This document shows positions 9,973 through 20,576 of a stretch of DNA of 64,000 nucleotides, piece by piece; within the stretch, counting starts at the first letter, position 1; each line of letters starts with the position of its first letter. The notes beneath the pieces are model-generated. The model had not been told where the DNA came from. It did not search any database and saw only the letters and a program-made list of their open reading frames with translations. The DNA comes from Xenorhabdus budapestensis. GTDB lineage: Bacteria > Pseudomonadota > Gammaproteobacteria > Enterobacterales > Enterobacteriaceae. The DNA lies in assembly GCF_002632465.1 (NCBI RefSeq), contig NZ_NIBS01000008.1:62001-126000 (forward strand), given 5' to 3'. A program made the position numbers and the translations under genes.

Positions 9973-10596
9973 TTAGTTGCGATGGGTAAATATACTATCA
10001 ACCAATCCGTATTCTACGGCTTCCGCGGCTGACAAGAAACGGTCACGTTCTGTATCTTCAACGATCTTCTCAAGTGTCTGTCCCGTATGTTTTGCCATCA
10101 ATTCATTCATACGAGCTTTAACTTTGAGTATTTCCTGCGCATGGATCTCAATATCTGTCGCCTGTCCCTGGTATCCGCCCAGTGGTTGGTGGATCATAAC
10201 TCTGGAATTTGGCAAACAAAAACGCTTTCCTTCTGCGCCAGCTGTTAGCAGGAAGGCCCCCATTGAGCAGGCTTGCCCCATACAAATAGTACTCACATCT
10301 GGTTTAATAAATTGCATCGTGTCATAAATAGACATACCAGCTGTGATAACCCCACCCGGTGAGTTGATATATAAGTGAATGTCTTTTTCTGGGTTTTCTG
10401 CTTCCAGGAATAGCATTTGAGCGACAATTAAATTCGCCATATGATCTTCAACTGGGCCAGTCAGAAAAATAATTCGCTCTTTTAATAAGCGGGAATAAAT
10501 ATCGAACGCACGTTCTCCACGTGCTGTTTGTTCAACCACCATCGGCACCAAAGACATGTTAGGTGCATATTGATCTTGCTTGCCACTGTATGACAT
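9973..10596 (-). CDS. clpP: ClpP, proteolytic subunit of ClpXP/ClpAP
   Basis: The 207-residue serine protease forms the tetradecameric Clp chamber. The catalytic triad is Ser in GQACSMGAF, His in MIHQPLGG, and Asp in the TERDRFLS region. An N-terminal propeptide of about 14 residues precedes the mature start ([18 protein letters not shown] is preserved as [10 protein letters not shown]). One difference from E. coli is that the residue just before the nucleophile is Cys instead of Ala (GQACS against GQAAS). It lies between tig and clpX as in E. coli, with GGAGACGGAA before the ATG. Confidence 0.97.
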   Translation of the reverse strand: MSYSGKQDQYAPNMSLVPMVVEQTARGERAFDIYSRLLKERIIFLTGPVEDHMANLIVAQMLFLEAENPEKDIHLYINSPGGVITAGMSIYDTMQFIKPDVSTICMGQACSMGAFLLTAGAEGKRFCLPNSRVMIHQPLGGYQGQATDIEIHAQEILKVKARMNELMAKHTGQTLEKIVEDTERDRFLSAAEAVEYGLVDSIFTHRN

Positions 10597-10775
10597 TTCC
10601 GTCTCCTAATAGAACTCACGCTGGTGCCATTCATAACTGATTCTACGTGAGATAAGCGATGATGACCATGATCCAAAGTTAACTAACAGAGGACTCTCCC
10701 TCTATAAAAAGTAGTAAGCCTTTACATAATAGTAAGAAAGGATATGAGGTTAAATCTGTTTTTTTCAAGAACAAT

Positions 10776-10804
10776 AAAAAACCCGCAGGCCAAGCTTGCG
10801 GGTT
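10776..10804 (-). terminator. Rho-independent terminator of tig
   Basis: The minus strand AACCCGCA-AGCTTGGCC-TGCGGGTT followed by TTTTATT is an 8-bp GC-rich stem with a U-tract, about 50 nt after the tig stop. Confidence 0.9.
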
Positions 10805-10854
10805 TACATCACTGAGAGAAAAATTCATTACCTCAGGTAATCAATAAATAAAAC

Positions 10855-12159
10855 TTATGCCAGTTGGTTCTGATTCATCAGATCGTTGAAGCCAGTTTCT
10901 TTTTCAGAAACTTTTGCTTTGCTCAGAACCAATTCAACAGCTTGCTCTTCCAGAGCAATGTTGCGAATATTGTTCATCATTTCTTGATTTTTGCTATAGT
11001 ATTCAAAAACTTCTTTCGGATCTTCATAAGCAGAAGCCATTTCTTCGATCAGCGCATTAACACGCTCATCATCAACTTTCAGCTCATTGCTGCTGATAAC
11101 TTCGCCTAACAGTAAGCCAACAACAACACGGCGTTTTGCCTGCTCTTCAAACAGCTCACGAGGCAGTTCCAAAGCTTGTTTTTCAGAACCACCGAAGCGC
11201 TGAGCTGCTTGACGACGCAGTACATCAATTTCACCGTCAACAACCGCCGCCGGAACTTCAATTTCGTTAGTCTTAACCAGACCATCCAGAACCTGAGTTT
11301 TAATGCGGTTACGCACTGCATTTTTCAGTTCGCGTTCCATATTTTTGCGAACTTCTGCACGCAGGCCGTCAACAGTACCATCAGCAATACCAAAGCGCTT
11401 GATGAATTCTTCAGTCAGTTCTGGCAGTTCACGCTGTTCAACTTTCTTCAGGTTAATAGCAAACTTCGCTGCTTTACCTTTCAGGTTTTCTGCATGATAG
11501 TCTTCTGGGAAAGTGACATCGATTGTGAATTCTTCACCCACTTTGTGACCAACGATACCCTCTTCAAAACCTGGGATCATTCGGCTCTGTCCCATTGCCA
11601 GAACGAAATCAGTTGCTTTACCGCCTTCAAACTCTTCACCATCAACAGAGCCATTGAAATCAACAGTTACACGATCTTCTGCAACCGCTGATTCATCAGT
11701 TTCTTTCCAATCAGCCTGCTGTCTGCGCAAAGTTTCCAGCATTGTGTCAACGTCTGCATCTTTTACTTCAACAACTGGTTTTTCAACTTCAATGTCTTCC
11801 AGACTTTTCAGTTCGATTTCTGGATAAACTTCGAATTCAACTGCAAAAGTGAAGTCTTCACCGTTTTTAAACTGTTCTGGTTTGTAGCTTGGTGCGCCAG
11901 CTGGATTAATTTTATTCTCAATGATTGCATTGACGAAGTTGCGCTGCATCAGATCACCAAGAACATCTTGCAGAACGGAAGCACCATAACGCTGTTTGAC
12001 GATATTCATAGGCACTTTACCTTTACGGAAACCGTCAATACGAACTTTCTTCGCTACATTAACCAGTTCACTGTTAACTGCTTTTTCAATGTCGGCAGCA
12101 GGAACGGTGATTGACACACGACGCCCAAGGCCTTGAGTTGTTTCAACAGAAACTTGCAT
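10855..12159 (-). CDS. tig: Trigger factor, ribosome-associated chaperone
   Basis: The 434-residue protein matches E. coli trigger factor (432). The N-terminal ribosome-binding domain contains the signature [17 protein letters not shown] (about 43-59). The FKBP-type prolyl isomerase domain lies around 150-245 ([22 protein letters not shown]). The rest is the helical C-terminal chaperone domain. Trigger factor binds L23 at the tunnel exit and shields nascent chains. Its position upstream of clpP-clpX-lon is conserved. The long leader (12160-12552) separates it from bolA. Confidence 0.98.
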   Translation of the reverse strand: MQVSVETTQGLGRRVSITVPAADIEKAVNSELVNVAKKVRIDGFRKGKVPMNIVKQRYGASVLQDVLGDLMQRNFVNAIIENKINPAGAPSYKPEQFKNGEDFTFAVEFEVYPEIELKSLEDIEVEKPVVEVKDADVDTMLETLRRQQADWKETDESAVAEDRVTVDFNGSVDGEEFEGGKATDFVLAMGQSRMIPGFEEGIVGHKVGEEFTIDVTFPEDYHAENLKGKAAKFAINLKKVEQRELPELTEEFIKRFGIADGTVDGLRAEVRKNMERELKNAVRNRIKTQVLDGLVKTNEIEVPAAVVDGEIDVLRRQAAQRFGGSEKQALELPRELFEEQAKRRVVVGLLLGEVISSNELKVDDERVNALIEEMASAYEDPKEVFEYYSKNQEMMNNIRNIALEEQAVELVLSKAKVSEKETGFNDLMNQNQLA

Positions 12160-12552
12160 CTTGTTACCTCAAAAAAATCATAGTGCTCGGTCAACTTCAG
12201 AATGGTGCAACGTCTAAAACAGGTTAATTACATCACTCTTCAAGAACCGGGGCGGTCGCATTTAAAAACCGAGAATCCCTGTGATCAGAAGCGCCCCGAA
12301 CGAAACTATTGTAAAAATTTAGACGCAGCATTATAGCGATTCAGACAGTATGAGTCGAGAATTGCAGACAAAAGCATGCACTATTCGTTGACTTAATGTG
12401 ATATGCATTGCCCAATGGCTACATCATGATATTGACCATTCGGTATGAATATAAACAAAAATACAGCCCGAAGGCTGTAGTCTAACTTGAAAACCAGATT
12501 AATAAAAAATTAAGTAATATGTTGTTGTACGGTATTGTTATACAGTACAACC
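12160..12552. other. Intergenic region between bolA and tig
   Basis: About 390 bp without a convincing reading frame. The bolA-proximal part holds the bolA terminator at 12455-12479. The rest should contain the tig promoter on the minus strand. I could not name a specific promoter element with confidence. A GC-rich stretch, GGGGCGGTCGC, sits near 12250. Confidence 0.5.
12455..12479 (-). terminator. Rho-independent terminator of bolA
   Basis: The minus strand TACAGCC-TTCG-GGCTGTA has a 7-bp stem closed by a stable UUCG loop and followed by TTTTTG. It lies about 74 nt after the bolA stop. Confidence 0.88.
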
Positions 12553-12876
12553 TTATAAAGTTGATGTCGTTGAACTTCCTCCCCGACATGCAGGTGAGGC
12601 CAGAACGGTATCTTCCAATTCAGCCCACTCTTTTTCTGTATAAGTATGAAGCGCTAAAGCATGTACTCCTTCTTCCATCTCCTTAGCCAAAACACTATAT
12701 ACTGAGCGATGGCGATTGAGGATTCTCTGCTCAACAAACGCATTGCTGATCACAATGATTTTAAAATGACTTTCAGAACCTGCTGGTACATTATGACGAT
12801 AACTTTCATCGATCACTTCCAGATGAGAAGGCTTAAATGCCGCCTGTAACTTTGTTTCTATTTCCTGACGAACCAT
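12553..12876 (-). CDS. bolA: BolA, stress-responsive morphogene/transcriptional regulator
   Basis: A 107-residue BolA/IbaG-family protein with the conserved core [18 protein letters not shown] and the [11 protein letters not shown] helix. The conserved C-terminal histidine is in [13 protein letters not shown]. Its partner is normally monothiol glutaredoxin Grx4 with a shared [2Fe-2S] cluster, and E. coli BolA also binds promoters of cell-shape genes. The start is at 12876, where GGAG is 6 nt upstream and the length fits E. coli BolA (105). The longer frame from 12897 lacks support. It is adjacent to tig as in E. coli and divergent from yajG. Confidence 0.95.
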   Translation of the reverse strand: MVRQEIETKLQAAFKPSHLEVIDESYRHNVPAGSESHFKIIVISNAFVEQRILNRHRSVYSVLAKEMEEGVHALALHTYTEKEWAELEDTVLASPACRGGSSTTSTL

Positions 12877-13120
12877 CTCATTCTCCTTAGTCACCAAAGG
12901 TTATTAATCAACCATATATTGATTCTAGTTTATTTCCCGTGATTTATAACATCAGGGCATCCAAATATCTTTTATAGAGTTTACTTTAAGCATTTCCCCA
13001 CATCTTTCAGTTAGTAAGCATTAGGGATATGCCGTTACCTACGGCAATGCTATGATTGCGACAGTTTATACTGCCTGTATTACTATATCGGGTATCCGTA
13101 TTCTGAATGAGAACACTTAC

Positions 13121-13708
13121 ATGCTAAAGAAAATATTGACTCCATTTATCGCACTTCTCTTTCTAGCCAACTTATCTGGCTGTGCAGACACCAGCAATAC
13201 ATTGGCTATTCAACCTAAAATTACCTTGCCATCGGCAGATCCTACAATGAAAGCGATTACAATCAGTATTAGTGGGGTCGATCATCGGCAATCTCAAGCC
13301 CTGGCCCAAATTAACCGTGATGCAAAATTAGTTACGCTGCTGCCTTCACGTGATTTACGCTTTTTACTGCAAGAAGCACTGGAAAAGCAAATGGTTGCTC
13401 GTGGTTATATGATTGGCTCTCCGGCGAATGCCAATTTACAAGTCGTTGTGAATCAACTTTATGCGACAGTAAAGGAAGGAAGCCTACGCCACGATATTGC
13501 AGCGAAAGCAGAAATCTCAATTATTGTTTATGCTCAAGATGGTAGTAAGCAAATCAAAAACTACCGCACCAGCTATAATGCTCAGGGTCCATTAAACGCA
13601 ACTAACCCCAAAATCGCTGATGCCGTTACTACTGTACTATCTGATGTGATTGCAGACATGGCTCAAGATTCGTCAATCAGCACCTTCATTAAACAGAACG
13701 TTCGCTAA
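13121..13708 (+). CDS. yajG: YajG family outer-membrane lipoprotein
   Basis: A 195-residue lipoprotein. Its signal peptide MLKKILTPFIALLFLANLSG ends in the lipobox LSGC, with the acylated Cys at residue 22. The mature part matches E. coli YajG closely (TPSRDLRFLLQE-like SRDLRFLLQEALEKQM and the DAV-TVLSDVIADMAQD end). The molecular function is not established. It precedes ampG with an 83-nt gap, the same order as in E. coli, where the yajG-ampG unit is divergent from bolA. The start at 13121 is set by the signal peptide, although the frame is open from 13052. Confidence 0.92.
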   Translation: MLKKILTPFIALLFLANLSGCADTSNTLAIQPKITLPSADPTMKAITISISGVDHRQSQALAQINRDAKLVTLLPSRDLRFLLQEALEKQMVARGYMIGSPANANLQVVVNQLYATVKEGSLRHDIAAKAEISIIVYAQDGSKQIKNYRTSYNAQGPLNATNPKIADAVTTVLSDVIADMAQDSSISTFIKQNVR

Positions 13709-13791
13709 CAGGTAACAGAATATAGACTTTCTGCCTGATTTTGTTGAACTTTCCTCTGATAGATTATGGGCAGAAAGTATTAGAAGGGCTT

Positions 13792-15318
13792 ATGACGAAT
13801 CACACACTGAGTTTATCTACAATACGCAACTACCGTATTCTTCTTTTATTGGGTTTTGCCTCTGGTCTCCCCCTTGCCCTCACCGCAGGAACATTACAGG
13901 CATGGATGACTGTCGAAAACGTTGATATCAAAACTATCGGCTTTTTCACTTTAGTCGGTCAGGCCTATGTTTTTAAATTTCTCTGGGCACCTACAATGGA
14001 TCGTTATTCCCCCTCGTTCTTAGGACGTCGGCGCGGATGGATGCTCATTACCCAACTTTTACTCATTGTCAGTATCGGGGCAATGGGATTTCTCGACCCA
14101 TCGCAACATTTATGGTGGTTAGCTGCATTAGCTGTTGCTGTCGCCTTTTTCTCGGCTTCTCAAGATATTATTTTTGACGCCTATAAAACTGACATTCTGC
14201 TACAGGAAGAACGAGGGGCTGGAGCGGCTATTTCTGTACTGGGATATCGGCTAGCAATGCTGGTTTCCGGCGGCTTGGCGTTATTGATAGCGACTTATAT
14301 TGGCTGGCATAGTATGTACTGGTTAATGGCAGGTCTGATGCTGATTGGCGTTTATGCCACTCTTACTGCTAAAGAACCTCAGATTGACGCAGCGCCACCA
14401 AAAACATTACATCAAGCTGTATTTGAGCCTTTATTTGACTTTTTTAGTCGAAACAATGCCTGGCTTATTCTGCTCTTAATAGTGATGTATAAGCTGGCTG
14501 ATGCTTTTGCCCTCTCACTCAGTACCCCTTTTCTTATTCGCGGAGTAGGTTTTAATCCGGCTGAAGTCGGTATGATTAATAAAACCCTTGGCCTGGCTGC
14601 CACCATTATAGGGGCTCTGTATGGTGGTTATTTGATGCAGAAGTGGAGCTTGTTCCGTGCATTGATGATCTTCGGACTCCTTCAAACCGTTTCAAATTTC
14701 GGTTATTGGATACTTGCCGTCACTCCTAAGGATATTTATGTTATGGGTGGCGCTATTTTTCTGGAGAATATCTGTGGCGGTATGGGCACGGCAGCATTTG
14801 TTGCCTTACTAATGACGCTTTGTAATAAATCATTTTCAGCAACCCAATTTGCCCTTCTTTCTGCACTATCCGCAATAGGACGGGTTTATGTTGGTCCAGT
14901 TGCAGGCTGGTTTGCCGAAGTACATGGTTGGCCAATGTTTTATTTGTTCTCCGTTGTGCTTGGATTACCGGGGCTTGCTCTCTTACTTGTCTGCCGCAAA
15001 ACACTGGCTTATACCCAAAAAACTGATAATTTCATTTCTCGAACATTATTCAGTCATTACTATCGGTTAGCCTTCCTGACCATGACATTGGCTGCACTTA
15101 TTTTTATTACCTGGTTAATTATAAGTAGCCTACTATTTGTGATAACTCATTTAGTCACTTTGATATTGTTTATTTCTCCAAAATATATTCTGCTTTTCAA
15201 TGAGATCAGTGACTTTATATCTCCTATGCTCTCCTGGAGTGTTGTCATTGGTGCCATAGGATTGCTACTGGGAGGTACCTTGGATTATGTGGCATTGAAG
15301 AAAAGTAAACTTGCTTAA
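13792..15318 (+). CDS. ampG: AmpG, inner-membrane muropeptide permease (MFS)
   Basis: A 508-residue major-facilitator protein with 12-14 hydrophobic segments. It matches E. coli AmpG from LLLGFASGLPLALTAGTLQAWMTVEN onward. AmpG imports GlcNAc-1,6-anhydro-muropeptides for cell-wall recycling and so controls AmpC induction where ampC/ampR exist. The start is at ATG 13792 with AAGGG upstream. The frame continues to a TTG at 13741 but lacks support there. The C-terminus has two extra hydrophobic helices compared with short AmpG forms, as in E. coli. Confidence 0.95.
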   Translation: MTNHTLSLSTIRNYRILLLLGFASGLPLALTAGTLQAWMTVENVDIKTIGFFTLVGQAYVFKFLWAPTMDRYSPSFLGRRRGWMLITQLLLIVSIGAMGFLDPSQHLWWLAALAVAVAFFSASQDIIFDAYKTDILLQEERGAGAAISVLGYRLAMLVSGGLALLIATYIGWHSMYWLMAGLMLIGVYATLTAKEPQIDAAPPKTLHQAVFEPLFDFFSRNNAWLILLLIVMYKLADAFALSLSTPFLIRGVGFNPAEVGMINKTLGLAATIIGALYGGYLMQKWSLFRALMIFGLLQTVSNFGYWILAVTPKDIYVMGGAIFLENICGGMGTAAFVALLMTLCNKSFSATQFALLSALSAIGRVYVGPVAGWFAEVHGWPMFYLFSVVLGLPGLALLLVCRKTLAYTQKTDNFISRTLFSHYYRLAFLTMTLAALIFITWLIISSLLFVITHLVTLILFISPKYILLFNEISDFISPMLSWSVVIGAIGLLLGGTLDYVALKKSKLA

Positions 15319-15331
15319 AATTCTGCCCGTT

Positions 15332-15367
15332 GCAACAAAAGACTGACAAAGTTCAGTCTTTTGTTGC
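15332..15367 (+). terminator. Long hairpin after ampG
   Basis: GCAACAAAAGACTGA and TCAGTCTTTTGTTGC form a 15-bp perfect stem with a 6-nt loop, 13 nt after the ampG stop. The U-rich arm follows the GC core, so termination is plausible on either strand. Confidence 0.8.
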
Positions 15368-15551
15368 TCCCATTTAGTGATAATTATCACAATAAAAATA
15401 AAAAACTGAAATTATGTGACCTAAGAAACATCTTTTCTTATAGGGAAATATTTATACTAATAAATATTATTATTCTCATGTTCGCATTCATTTTGTTTCG
15501 AACTATCCATAATATTTTTTATATGTTTAAAAAAACACATAAAGGGAATTT

Positions 15552-16319
15552 ATGAAAAAACATATTCTGACACTCACCGCAGTTGCTACTGCCTTGGTTT
15601 CTGCTTCAGCCAGCGCGGAATATCAGTGGGGGTTTGCCAATGTCAGCATGAACTACCTTGACTGGAGCAAACACACTACACATAAAACAGGGCAGACCTC
15701 TCACAAAGACGACTTTGCTTATCTGGAACTAGAAGGTGGAGCTGGTTTCAGTTGGGGAGAGCTATATGGCTTCTTTGACTTAGAAAACCCATTTAACAGC
15801 AAAACTGCACAACCTGGTGATAATCGACGTTACGCTTTCAAAACAACAGGGCGTTTTTATCTGGGAGAAACAGGTTTCAACCTTTATGGACACGTTTATG
15901 GAACCTACTCACAACCTGGGAAAGCTAACGGTGGCAACTTCCATGAAGTAAACACACTCTATGGATTGGGCTATAACACGACCTTTGCTGGTCTGTGGTT
16001 CAAACCTTTTGTTGCCCTGCACTATGTTGACCAAACTTTCTACTCAGGAAATAACGGTTATGTCGTAGGCTGGGTTGCGGGATACGATTTCAATCTTTGG
16101 GAGCAAAAATTCAGTGTCACAAACTGGAATGAAATCGAACTGAACCGTAATAAACGCTATGGTAATGGTGGCCGTGATGGTGTTAACGGGGCTCTGGGAT
16201 TATGGTGGACTCCACACACTTCTTTTACTACTGGTATCCAATACCGCTATGCCAATAATAAACTAGGCGAAGATTTCCTTCAGGATGGTATTGTTTACAG
16301 TGTAAAATATAATTTCTAA
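15552..16319 (+). CDS. Tsx/OmpK-family outer-membrane channel
   Basis: A 255-residue outer-membrane beta-barrel protein with a clear signal peptide (MKKHILTLTAVATALVSASASA, cleavage before EYQWG) and a C-terminal aromatic residue (SVKYNF), typical of Bam substrates. Alternating strands and motifs such as LELEGGAGFSWGELYGFFDLEN place it in the Tsx/OmpK nucleoside-specific channel family. Tsx lets nucleosides cross the outer membrane. The similarity is by family pattern, so the substrate is uncertain and I give no symbol. It is monocistronic, with AAAGGGAATTT before the ATG and hairpins on both sides. ghxP and udp elsewhere in the window also serve purine and pyrimidine salvage. Confidence 0.82.
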   Translation: MKKHILTLTAVATALVSASASAEYQWGFANVSMNYLDWSKHTTHKTGQTSHKDDFAYLELEGGAGFSWGELYGFFDLENPFNSKTAQPGDNRRYAFKTTGRFYLGETGFNLYGHVYGTYSQPGKANGGNFHEVNTLYGLGYNTTFAGLWFKPFVALHYVDQTFYSGNNGYVVGWVAGYDFNLWEQKFSVTNWNEIELNRNKRYGNGGRDGVNGALGLWWTPHTSFTTGIQYRYANNKLGEDFLQDGIVYSVKYNF

Positions 16320-16332
16320 CAATTAGTTTAAC

Positions 16333-16359
16333 TGATGAGCAGTATTGAACTGCTCATCA
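16333..16359 (+). terminator. Hairpin after the Tsx-like gene
   Basis: TGATGAGCAGT-ATTGA-ACTGCTCATCA is an 11-bp perfect stem 13 nt after the stop. Only a weak U-tract follows, so it is a probable terminator. Confidence 0.7.
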
Positions 16360-16506
16360 ATATCAAAAACGATCATTTCATTACAATAAAAAGTCAGTTC
16401 AAAAACACTAATATGTGATTTTCATCAAAAAAATTATTTTTAAAAATAGAGAGTTACTTTAAAAATATTGCCTATTTTGATTTCTTAGATACAATGACGA
16501 CCTGAA

Positions 16507-16522
16507 GTTAACTTTTTGTTAA
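16507..16522 (+). promoter_or_regulatory. ArcA-type direct repeat in the cyo promoter region
   Basis: Two GTTAA elements, 16507-16511 and 16518-16522, are spaced 11 bp start to start. That is the arrangement of ArcA-binding sites. The region 16320-16668 otherwise holds no gene and must contain the cyoABCDE promoter. In E. coli ArcA represses cyo under low oxygen. Confidence 0.5.
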
Positions 16523-16668
16523 ATCTCATATTACATGTGATCCCTCTAGCATAAAAAACCTATAAGCCATCCTGCTTCTATTACAATTGTTTACACTCCA
16601 GTAACCTTACCGTAGAATGCCCGCACTGATGAAACGACAATAAAGCTTTTGTTATCTGGGGTCGCTCA

Positions 16669-17634
16669 ATGAGACTTATGAAATACAAAAAAACTATTGG
16701 GTTATCGTCATTACTCGCAGCCACTTTAATGCTAAGTGGTTGCGATATGGTATTGATGAATCCCAAAGGGGCGATCGGCGTTGAACAAAAAACGCTGATA
16801 CTGACAGCGTTTGGCCTAATGCTGATCGTTGTTATCCCGGCTATCGTAATGGCAATCGTTTTTGCTTTACGTTACCGGGAAGCCAATAAATCTGCTACCT
16901 ATCGTCCAAACTGGGCACACTCAAATAAAATTGAGCTTGTCGTCTGGACTGTGCCTATCCTGATTATCATCACTTTGGCGACGATTACATGGAAAACGAC
17001 TCATCAACTCGATCCATATAAGCCACTAGACAGTGATGTGAAACCGGTAACGATTGAAGTTATTTCCCTTGACTGGAAATGGCTATTCATCTACCCGGAA
17101 CAGGGTATTGCAACTGTAAATGAAATTGTATTCCCTAAAGATGTGCCAATTAACTTCAAAATCACCTCAGACTCTGTGATGAACTCTTTCTTCATCCCTC
17201 AGTTAGGTGGTCAGATTTATGCAATGGCAGGTATGCAGACAAAACTGCATTTAATTGCTAACTCAGCAGGTAAATACGACGGTTTCTCGGCCAGTTATAG
17301 TGGACATGGTTTCTCCGGCATGAAATTCACTGCAACAGCAACTGAGGATCGTGCAAGTTTTGAAGAGTGGGTGCAGAAAGTTAAAGCATCATCTAAAACC
17401 CTGGATACTGTGCAAGCATTCAATGAGTTAGCTAAACCTAGTCAAAACAACCCAGTTGAATACTTCTCAAGCGTGAAACCAAATCTGTTCCAAGAAACTA
17501 TCACCAAATTTATGGGTGATATGGGCCATAGTGGTATGTTTGGTGTATCTGGTCACGGAAAAACAGAACATGGTGAAGCTGCGGGTCATAATATGAATAT
17601 GAGTCAGCCGGCTCATGCAGGTGTTGAGGAATAA
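16669..17634 (+). CDS. cyoA: Cytochrome bo3 ubiquinol oxidase subunit II
   Basis: CyoA, 321 residues. The lipoprotein signal peptide has lipobox LSGC (Cys at about 25). Two transmembrane helices follow (about 43-66 and 88-109), then a periplasmic cupredoxin-like domain without the CuA ligands, as in all quinol oxidases ([26 protein letters not shown]). The C-terminal tail is rich in His and Met ([27 protein letters not shown]), as in E. coli, and may loosely bind copper. The operon cyoABCDE begins here. Confidence 0.97.
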   Translation: MRLMKYKKTIGLSSLLAATLMLSGCDMVLMNPKGAIGVEQKTLILTAFGLMLIVVIPAIVMAIVFALRYREANKSATYRPNWAHSNKIELVVWTVPILIIITLATITWKTTHQLDPYKPLDSDVKPVTIEVISLDWKWLFIYPEQGIATVNEIVFPKDVPINFKITSDSVMNSFFIPQLGGQIYAMAGMQTKLHLIANSAGKYDGFSASYSGHGFSGMKFTATATEDRASFEEWVQKVKASSKTLDTVQAFNELAKPSQNNPVEYFSSVKPNLFQETITKFMGDMGHSGMFGVSGHGKTEHGEAAGHNMNMSQPAHAGVEE

Positions 17635-17638
17635 AGAC

Positions 17639-19621
17639 ATGTGGGGAAAATTAACACTTGATGCAATCCCATTACATGAACCCATTATTGTGGTGACATT
17701 GATTGGGATACTTCTTGGGGGACTGGCAGTTGTTGGTGTCCTAACCTATTTCCGTAAATGGAAATGGCTCTGGACTGAATGGCTGACAAGCGTCGACCAC
17801 AAAAAAATCGGGGTCATGTACATAGTTGTTGCTATGGTAATGATGGTGCGCGGTTTTGCTGATGCCATCATGATGCGGGGACAGCAAGCTCTGGCTTCCG
17901 CTGGTGAAGCAGGTTTCCTGCCCCCGCACCATTATGATCAGATCTTTACCGCTCACGGCGTTATCATGATCTTCTTCATGGCAATGCCTTTCGTTGTTGG
18001 TCTGATGAACATTGTGGTTCCTCTGCAAATCGGGGCACGTGACGTTGCATTCCCATTCCTGAACTCTCTGAGTTTCTGGTTATTTGTTGTAGGTGTCGCT
18101 CTGATCAACCTCTCTCTGGGTGTAGGTGAATTCGCTCAAACTGGCTGGCTGGCTTACCCGCCTCTGTCCGGTCTGGAATATAACCCGGGAGTTGGCGTTG
18201 ATTACTGGATATGGAGCCTTCAGCTCTCCGGTGTAGGTACATTGCTAACTGGTGTTAACTTCTTCGTGACTATCCTGCGCATGCGTGCACCAGGTATGTC
18301 CATGATGAAATTGCCAGTTTTCACCTGGGCTTCACTGTGCACCAACGTACTTATCATTGCTGCGTTCCCTATTCTGACAGTTACTATTGCACTGTTAACC
18401 CTAGATCGTTATCTGGGCACCCATTTCTTCACCAACGATATGGGTGGCAACATGATGATGTACATCAACCTGATCTGGGCTTGGGGCCATCCCGAAGTTT
18501 ACATTCTGGTTCTACCTGTCTTTGGTATCTTCTCTGAAGTCACTGCAACCTTCTCGAAAAAACGCCTGTTTGGTTATACCTCACTGGTGTGGGCGACAAT
18601 CGTTATTACCATTTTGTCGTTCATTGTATGGCTGCACCACTTCTTTACCATGGGCTCTGGTGCGAACGTTAACGCCTTCTTTGGTATCGCCACGATGATT
18701 ATATCTATCCCAACTGGGGTTAAGATCTTCAACTGGTTGTTCACCATGTATCGTGGCCGTATCGAGTTCAAAACACCTATGCTGTGGACTGTCGGCTTTC
18801 TGGTCACTTTCTCCATTGGTGGTATGACAGGTGTTCTGTTGGCTGTACCTGGTGCGAACTTCGTACTGCATAACAGTCTGTTCCTGATTGCTCACTTCCA
18901 TAACGTTATCATTGGTGGCGTTGTATTCGGCTGCTTCGCTGGTACAACTTACTGGTTCCCGAAAGCATTTGGTTTCACACTGAATGAAAAATGGGGTGTC
19001 CGTGCCTTCTGGTTCTGGATCACTGGTTTCTTCGTTGCCTTTATGCCTCTGTATGCTCTGGGCTTTATGGGTATGACTCGTCGTCTGAGCCAGGATATCA
19101 ACCCAGAATTCAATCCTCTGCTGGTTGTTGCAGCAGGCGGGGTTGTCCTGATCGCACTTGGTATTCTGTGCCAGGTTATCCAGTTCTACGTGAGTATCCG
19201 TGACCGTGAACAAAACCGCGATCTGACTGGTGACCCATGGGGTGCTCGTACTCTGGAATGGTCAACTTCATCTCCACCTCCGTTCTATAACTTCGCAGAA
19301 GTTCCACACATCCAGACTCGTGATGCATGGTGGGACATGAAAGAAAAAGGCACTGGATATAAGCGCTCTGCTAAATATAAAGAAATTCATATGCCTAAAA
19401 ACACAGGTGCTGGCGTAATCATTAGTGCATTCTGTCTGATCTTAGGCTTTGCGTTGATCTGGCATATCTGGTGGATGGCTATTGCAAGTTTCGCAGGCAT
19501 TATCATCAGTTGCATCGTGAAAAGCTTTGACGAAGACGTTGATTACTACGTTCCAGTGGCTGAAGTCGAGAAAATTGAAAATCAGCGTTACGAAGAACTG
19601 AGAAAGGCAGGTATAAAATAA
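17639..19621 (+). CDS. cyoB: Cytochrome bo3 ubiquinol oxidase subunit I
   Basis: CyoB, 660 residues, is the heme-copper catalytic subunit that reduces oxygen and pumps protons. The heme and CuB ligands are visible: the low-spin heme His in [10 protein letters not shown], CuB His and the cross-linked Tyr in [14 protein letters not shown], the HH pair in [10 protein letters not shown], and the two heme His in [12 protein letters not shown]. The start is at 17639, giving [15 protein letters not shown] as in E. coli, with GAGGA 8 nt upstream. The longer frame from 17615 is not supported. Four nucleotides separate it from cyoA and one nucleotide overlaps cyoC. Confidence 0.98.
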   Translation: MWGKLTLDAIPLHEPIIVVTLIGILLGGLAVVGVLTYFRKWKWLWTEWLTSVDHKKIGVMYIVVAMVMMVRGFADAIMMRGQQALASAGEAGFLPPHHYDQIFTAHGVIMIFFMAMPFVVGLMNIVVPLQIGARDVAFPFLNSLSFWLFVVGVALINLSLGVGEFAQTGWLAYPPLSGLEYNPGVGVDYWIWSLQLSGVGTLLTGVNFFVTILRMRAPGMSMMKLPVFTWASLCTNVLIIAAFPILTVTIALLTLDRYLGTHFFTNDMGGNMMMYINLIWAWGHPEVYILVLPVFGIFSEVTATFSKKRLFGYTSLVWATIVITILSFIVWLHHFFTMGSGANVNAFFGIATMIISIPTGVKIFNWLFTMYRGRIEFKTPMLWTVGFLVTFSIGGMTGVLLAVPGANFVLHNSLFLIAHFHNVIIGGVVFGCFAGTTYWFPKAFGFTLNEKWGVRAFWFWITGFFVAFMPLYALGFMGMTRRLSQDINPEFNPLLVVAAGGVVLIALGILCQVIQFYVSIRDREQNRDLTGDPWGARTLEWSTSSPPPFYNFAEVPHIQTRDAWWDMKEKGTGYKRSAKYKEIHMPKNTGAGVIISAFCLILGFALIWHIWWMAIASFAGIIISCIVKSFDEDVDYYVPVAEVEKIENQRYEELRKAGIK

Positions 19622-20232
19622 TGTCGACTCAAACCCTTAACAGTACAGCTGCCCATGACGCTCATGGGCACCACGACACAGGAGCCAACAAGATATTTGG
19701 TTTCTGGATCTACCTGATGAGTGACTTGATTCTGTTTGCAAGTCTGTTCGCTACCTATGCAGTACTAGTTAATGGCACTGCGGGTGGCCCAACAGGTAAA
19801 CAGATTTTTGAACTACCATTTGTCTTGGTAGAAACCTTCCTGCTGCTGTTCAGTAGTATCACCTATGGTTTCGCCATGCTGAGCATGAACAAAGGCAAAA
19901 TCGGTCAAGTTAACCTGTGGCTATTTGTTACTTTCCTGTTCGGCCTGGGCTTCGTCTCAATGGAAGTTTATGAATTCCATAAACTGATCATAGAAGGTTA
20001 TGGCCCTGACCGCAGCGCATTCCTGTCTGCTTTCTTCGCGCTGGTTGCTACTCACGGTCTGCACGTAACTTTTGGCCTGATTTGGATCATCATTCTGATG
20101 ATTCAGGTTTCACGCCGTGGCCTGACTGACGTGAACCGTACGCGCCTGAACTGCCTGAGCCTGTTCTGGCACTTCCTTGACGTTGTATGGATTTGTGTAT
20201 TTACTGTCGTTTATCTGATGGGAGCTATGTAA
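19621..20232 (+). CDS. cyoC: Cytochrome bo3 ubiquinol oxidase subunit III
   Basis: CyoC, 203 residues with five transmembrane helices (E. coli 204). The N-terminus carries [24 protein letters not shown], and the COX3 signature [19 protein letters not shown] is present. It is a structural subunit next to subunit I. It overlaps both neighbours by one nucleotide (TAATG at each junction), which indicates translational coupling in the operon. Confidence 0.97.
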   Translation: MSTQTLNSTAAHDAHGHHDTGANKIFGFWIYLMSDLILFASLFATYAVLVNGTAGGPTGKQIFELPFVLVETFLLLFSSITYGFAMLSMNKGKIGQVNLWLFVTFLFGLGFVSMEVYEFHKLIIEGYGPDRSAFLSAFFALVATHGLHVTFGLIWIIILMIQVSRRGLTDVNRTRLNCLSLFWHFLDVVWICVFTVVYLMGAM

Positions 20233-20564
20233 TGAGTCATCCAAATACTTCTCATTCCGGCGCCAGCCACGGTAGTTTCAAAACCTATATGATTGGTTTT
20301 GTTCTGTCAGTTATTTTGACCGTGATCCCATTCTGGATGGTGATGGATGGTACTGCCTCACACAGCACAATCCTGACAACAGTAGTTGTTATGGCTGTTA
20401 TTCAGATCTTTGTTCATTTCATCTGCTTCCTGCACATGAATACATCGTCTGAAGAGCGTTGGAATCTCGTTGCTTTAATATTCACAATACTTGTCATCGC
20501 TATTGTTGTTGTTGGCTCCCTGTGGATTATGTACAACCTGAACATCAATATGATGGTTGATTAA
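20232..20564 (+). CDS. cyoD: Cytochrome bo3 ubiquinol oxidase subunit IV
   Basis: CyoD, 110 residues with three transmembrane helices and the conserved core [18 protein letters not shown]. It is needed for correct assembly of the CuB site in E. coli. The start at ATG 20232 overlaps the cyoC stop by one nucleotide. A longer frame from 20187 lies within cyoC and is not used. Confidence 0.96.
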   Translation: MSHPNTSHSGASHGSFKTYMIGFVLSVILTVIPFWMVMDGTASHSTILTTVVVMAVIQIFVHFICFLHMNTSSEERWNLVALIFTILVIAIVVVGSLWIMYNLNINMMVD

Positions 20565-20576
20565 GGGTTGATTTGA

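Noticed and set aside
11176-11691. 171-codon open frame on the plus strand inside tig
   Set aside because: Shadow of the trigger factor gene with Phe/Asn-rich, domain-free translation.
18581-19213. 210-codon open frame on the minus strand inside cyoB
   Set aside because: Antisense to an essential-looking, fully conserved oxidase subunit. There is no ribosome-binding site or recognisable domain.
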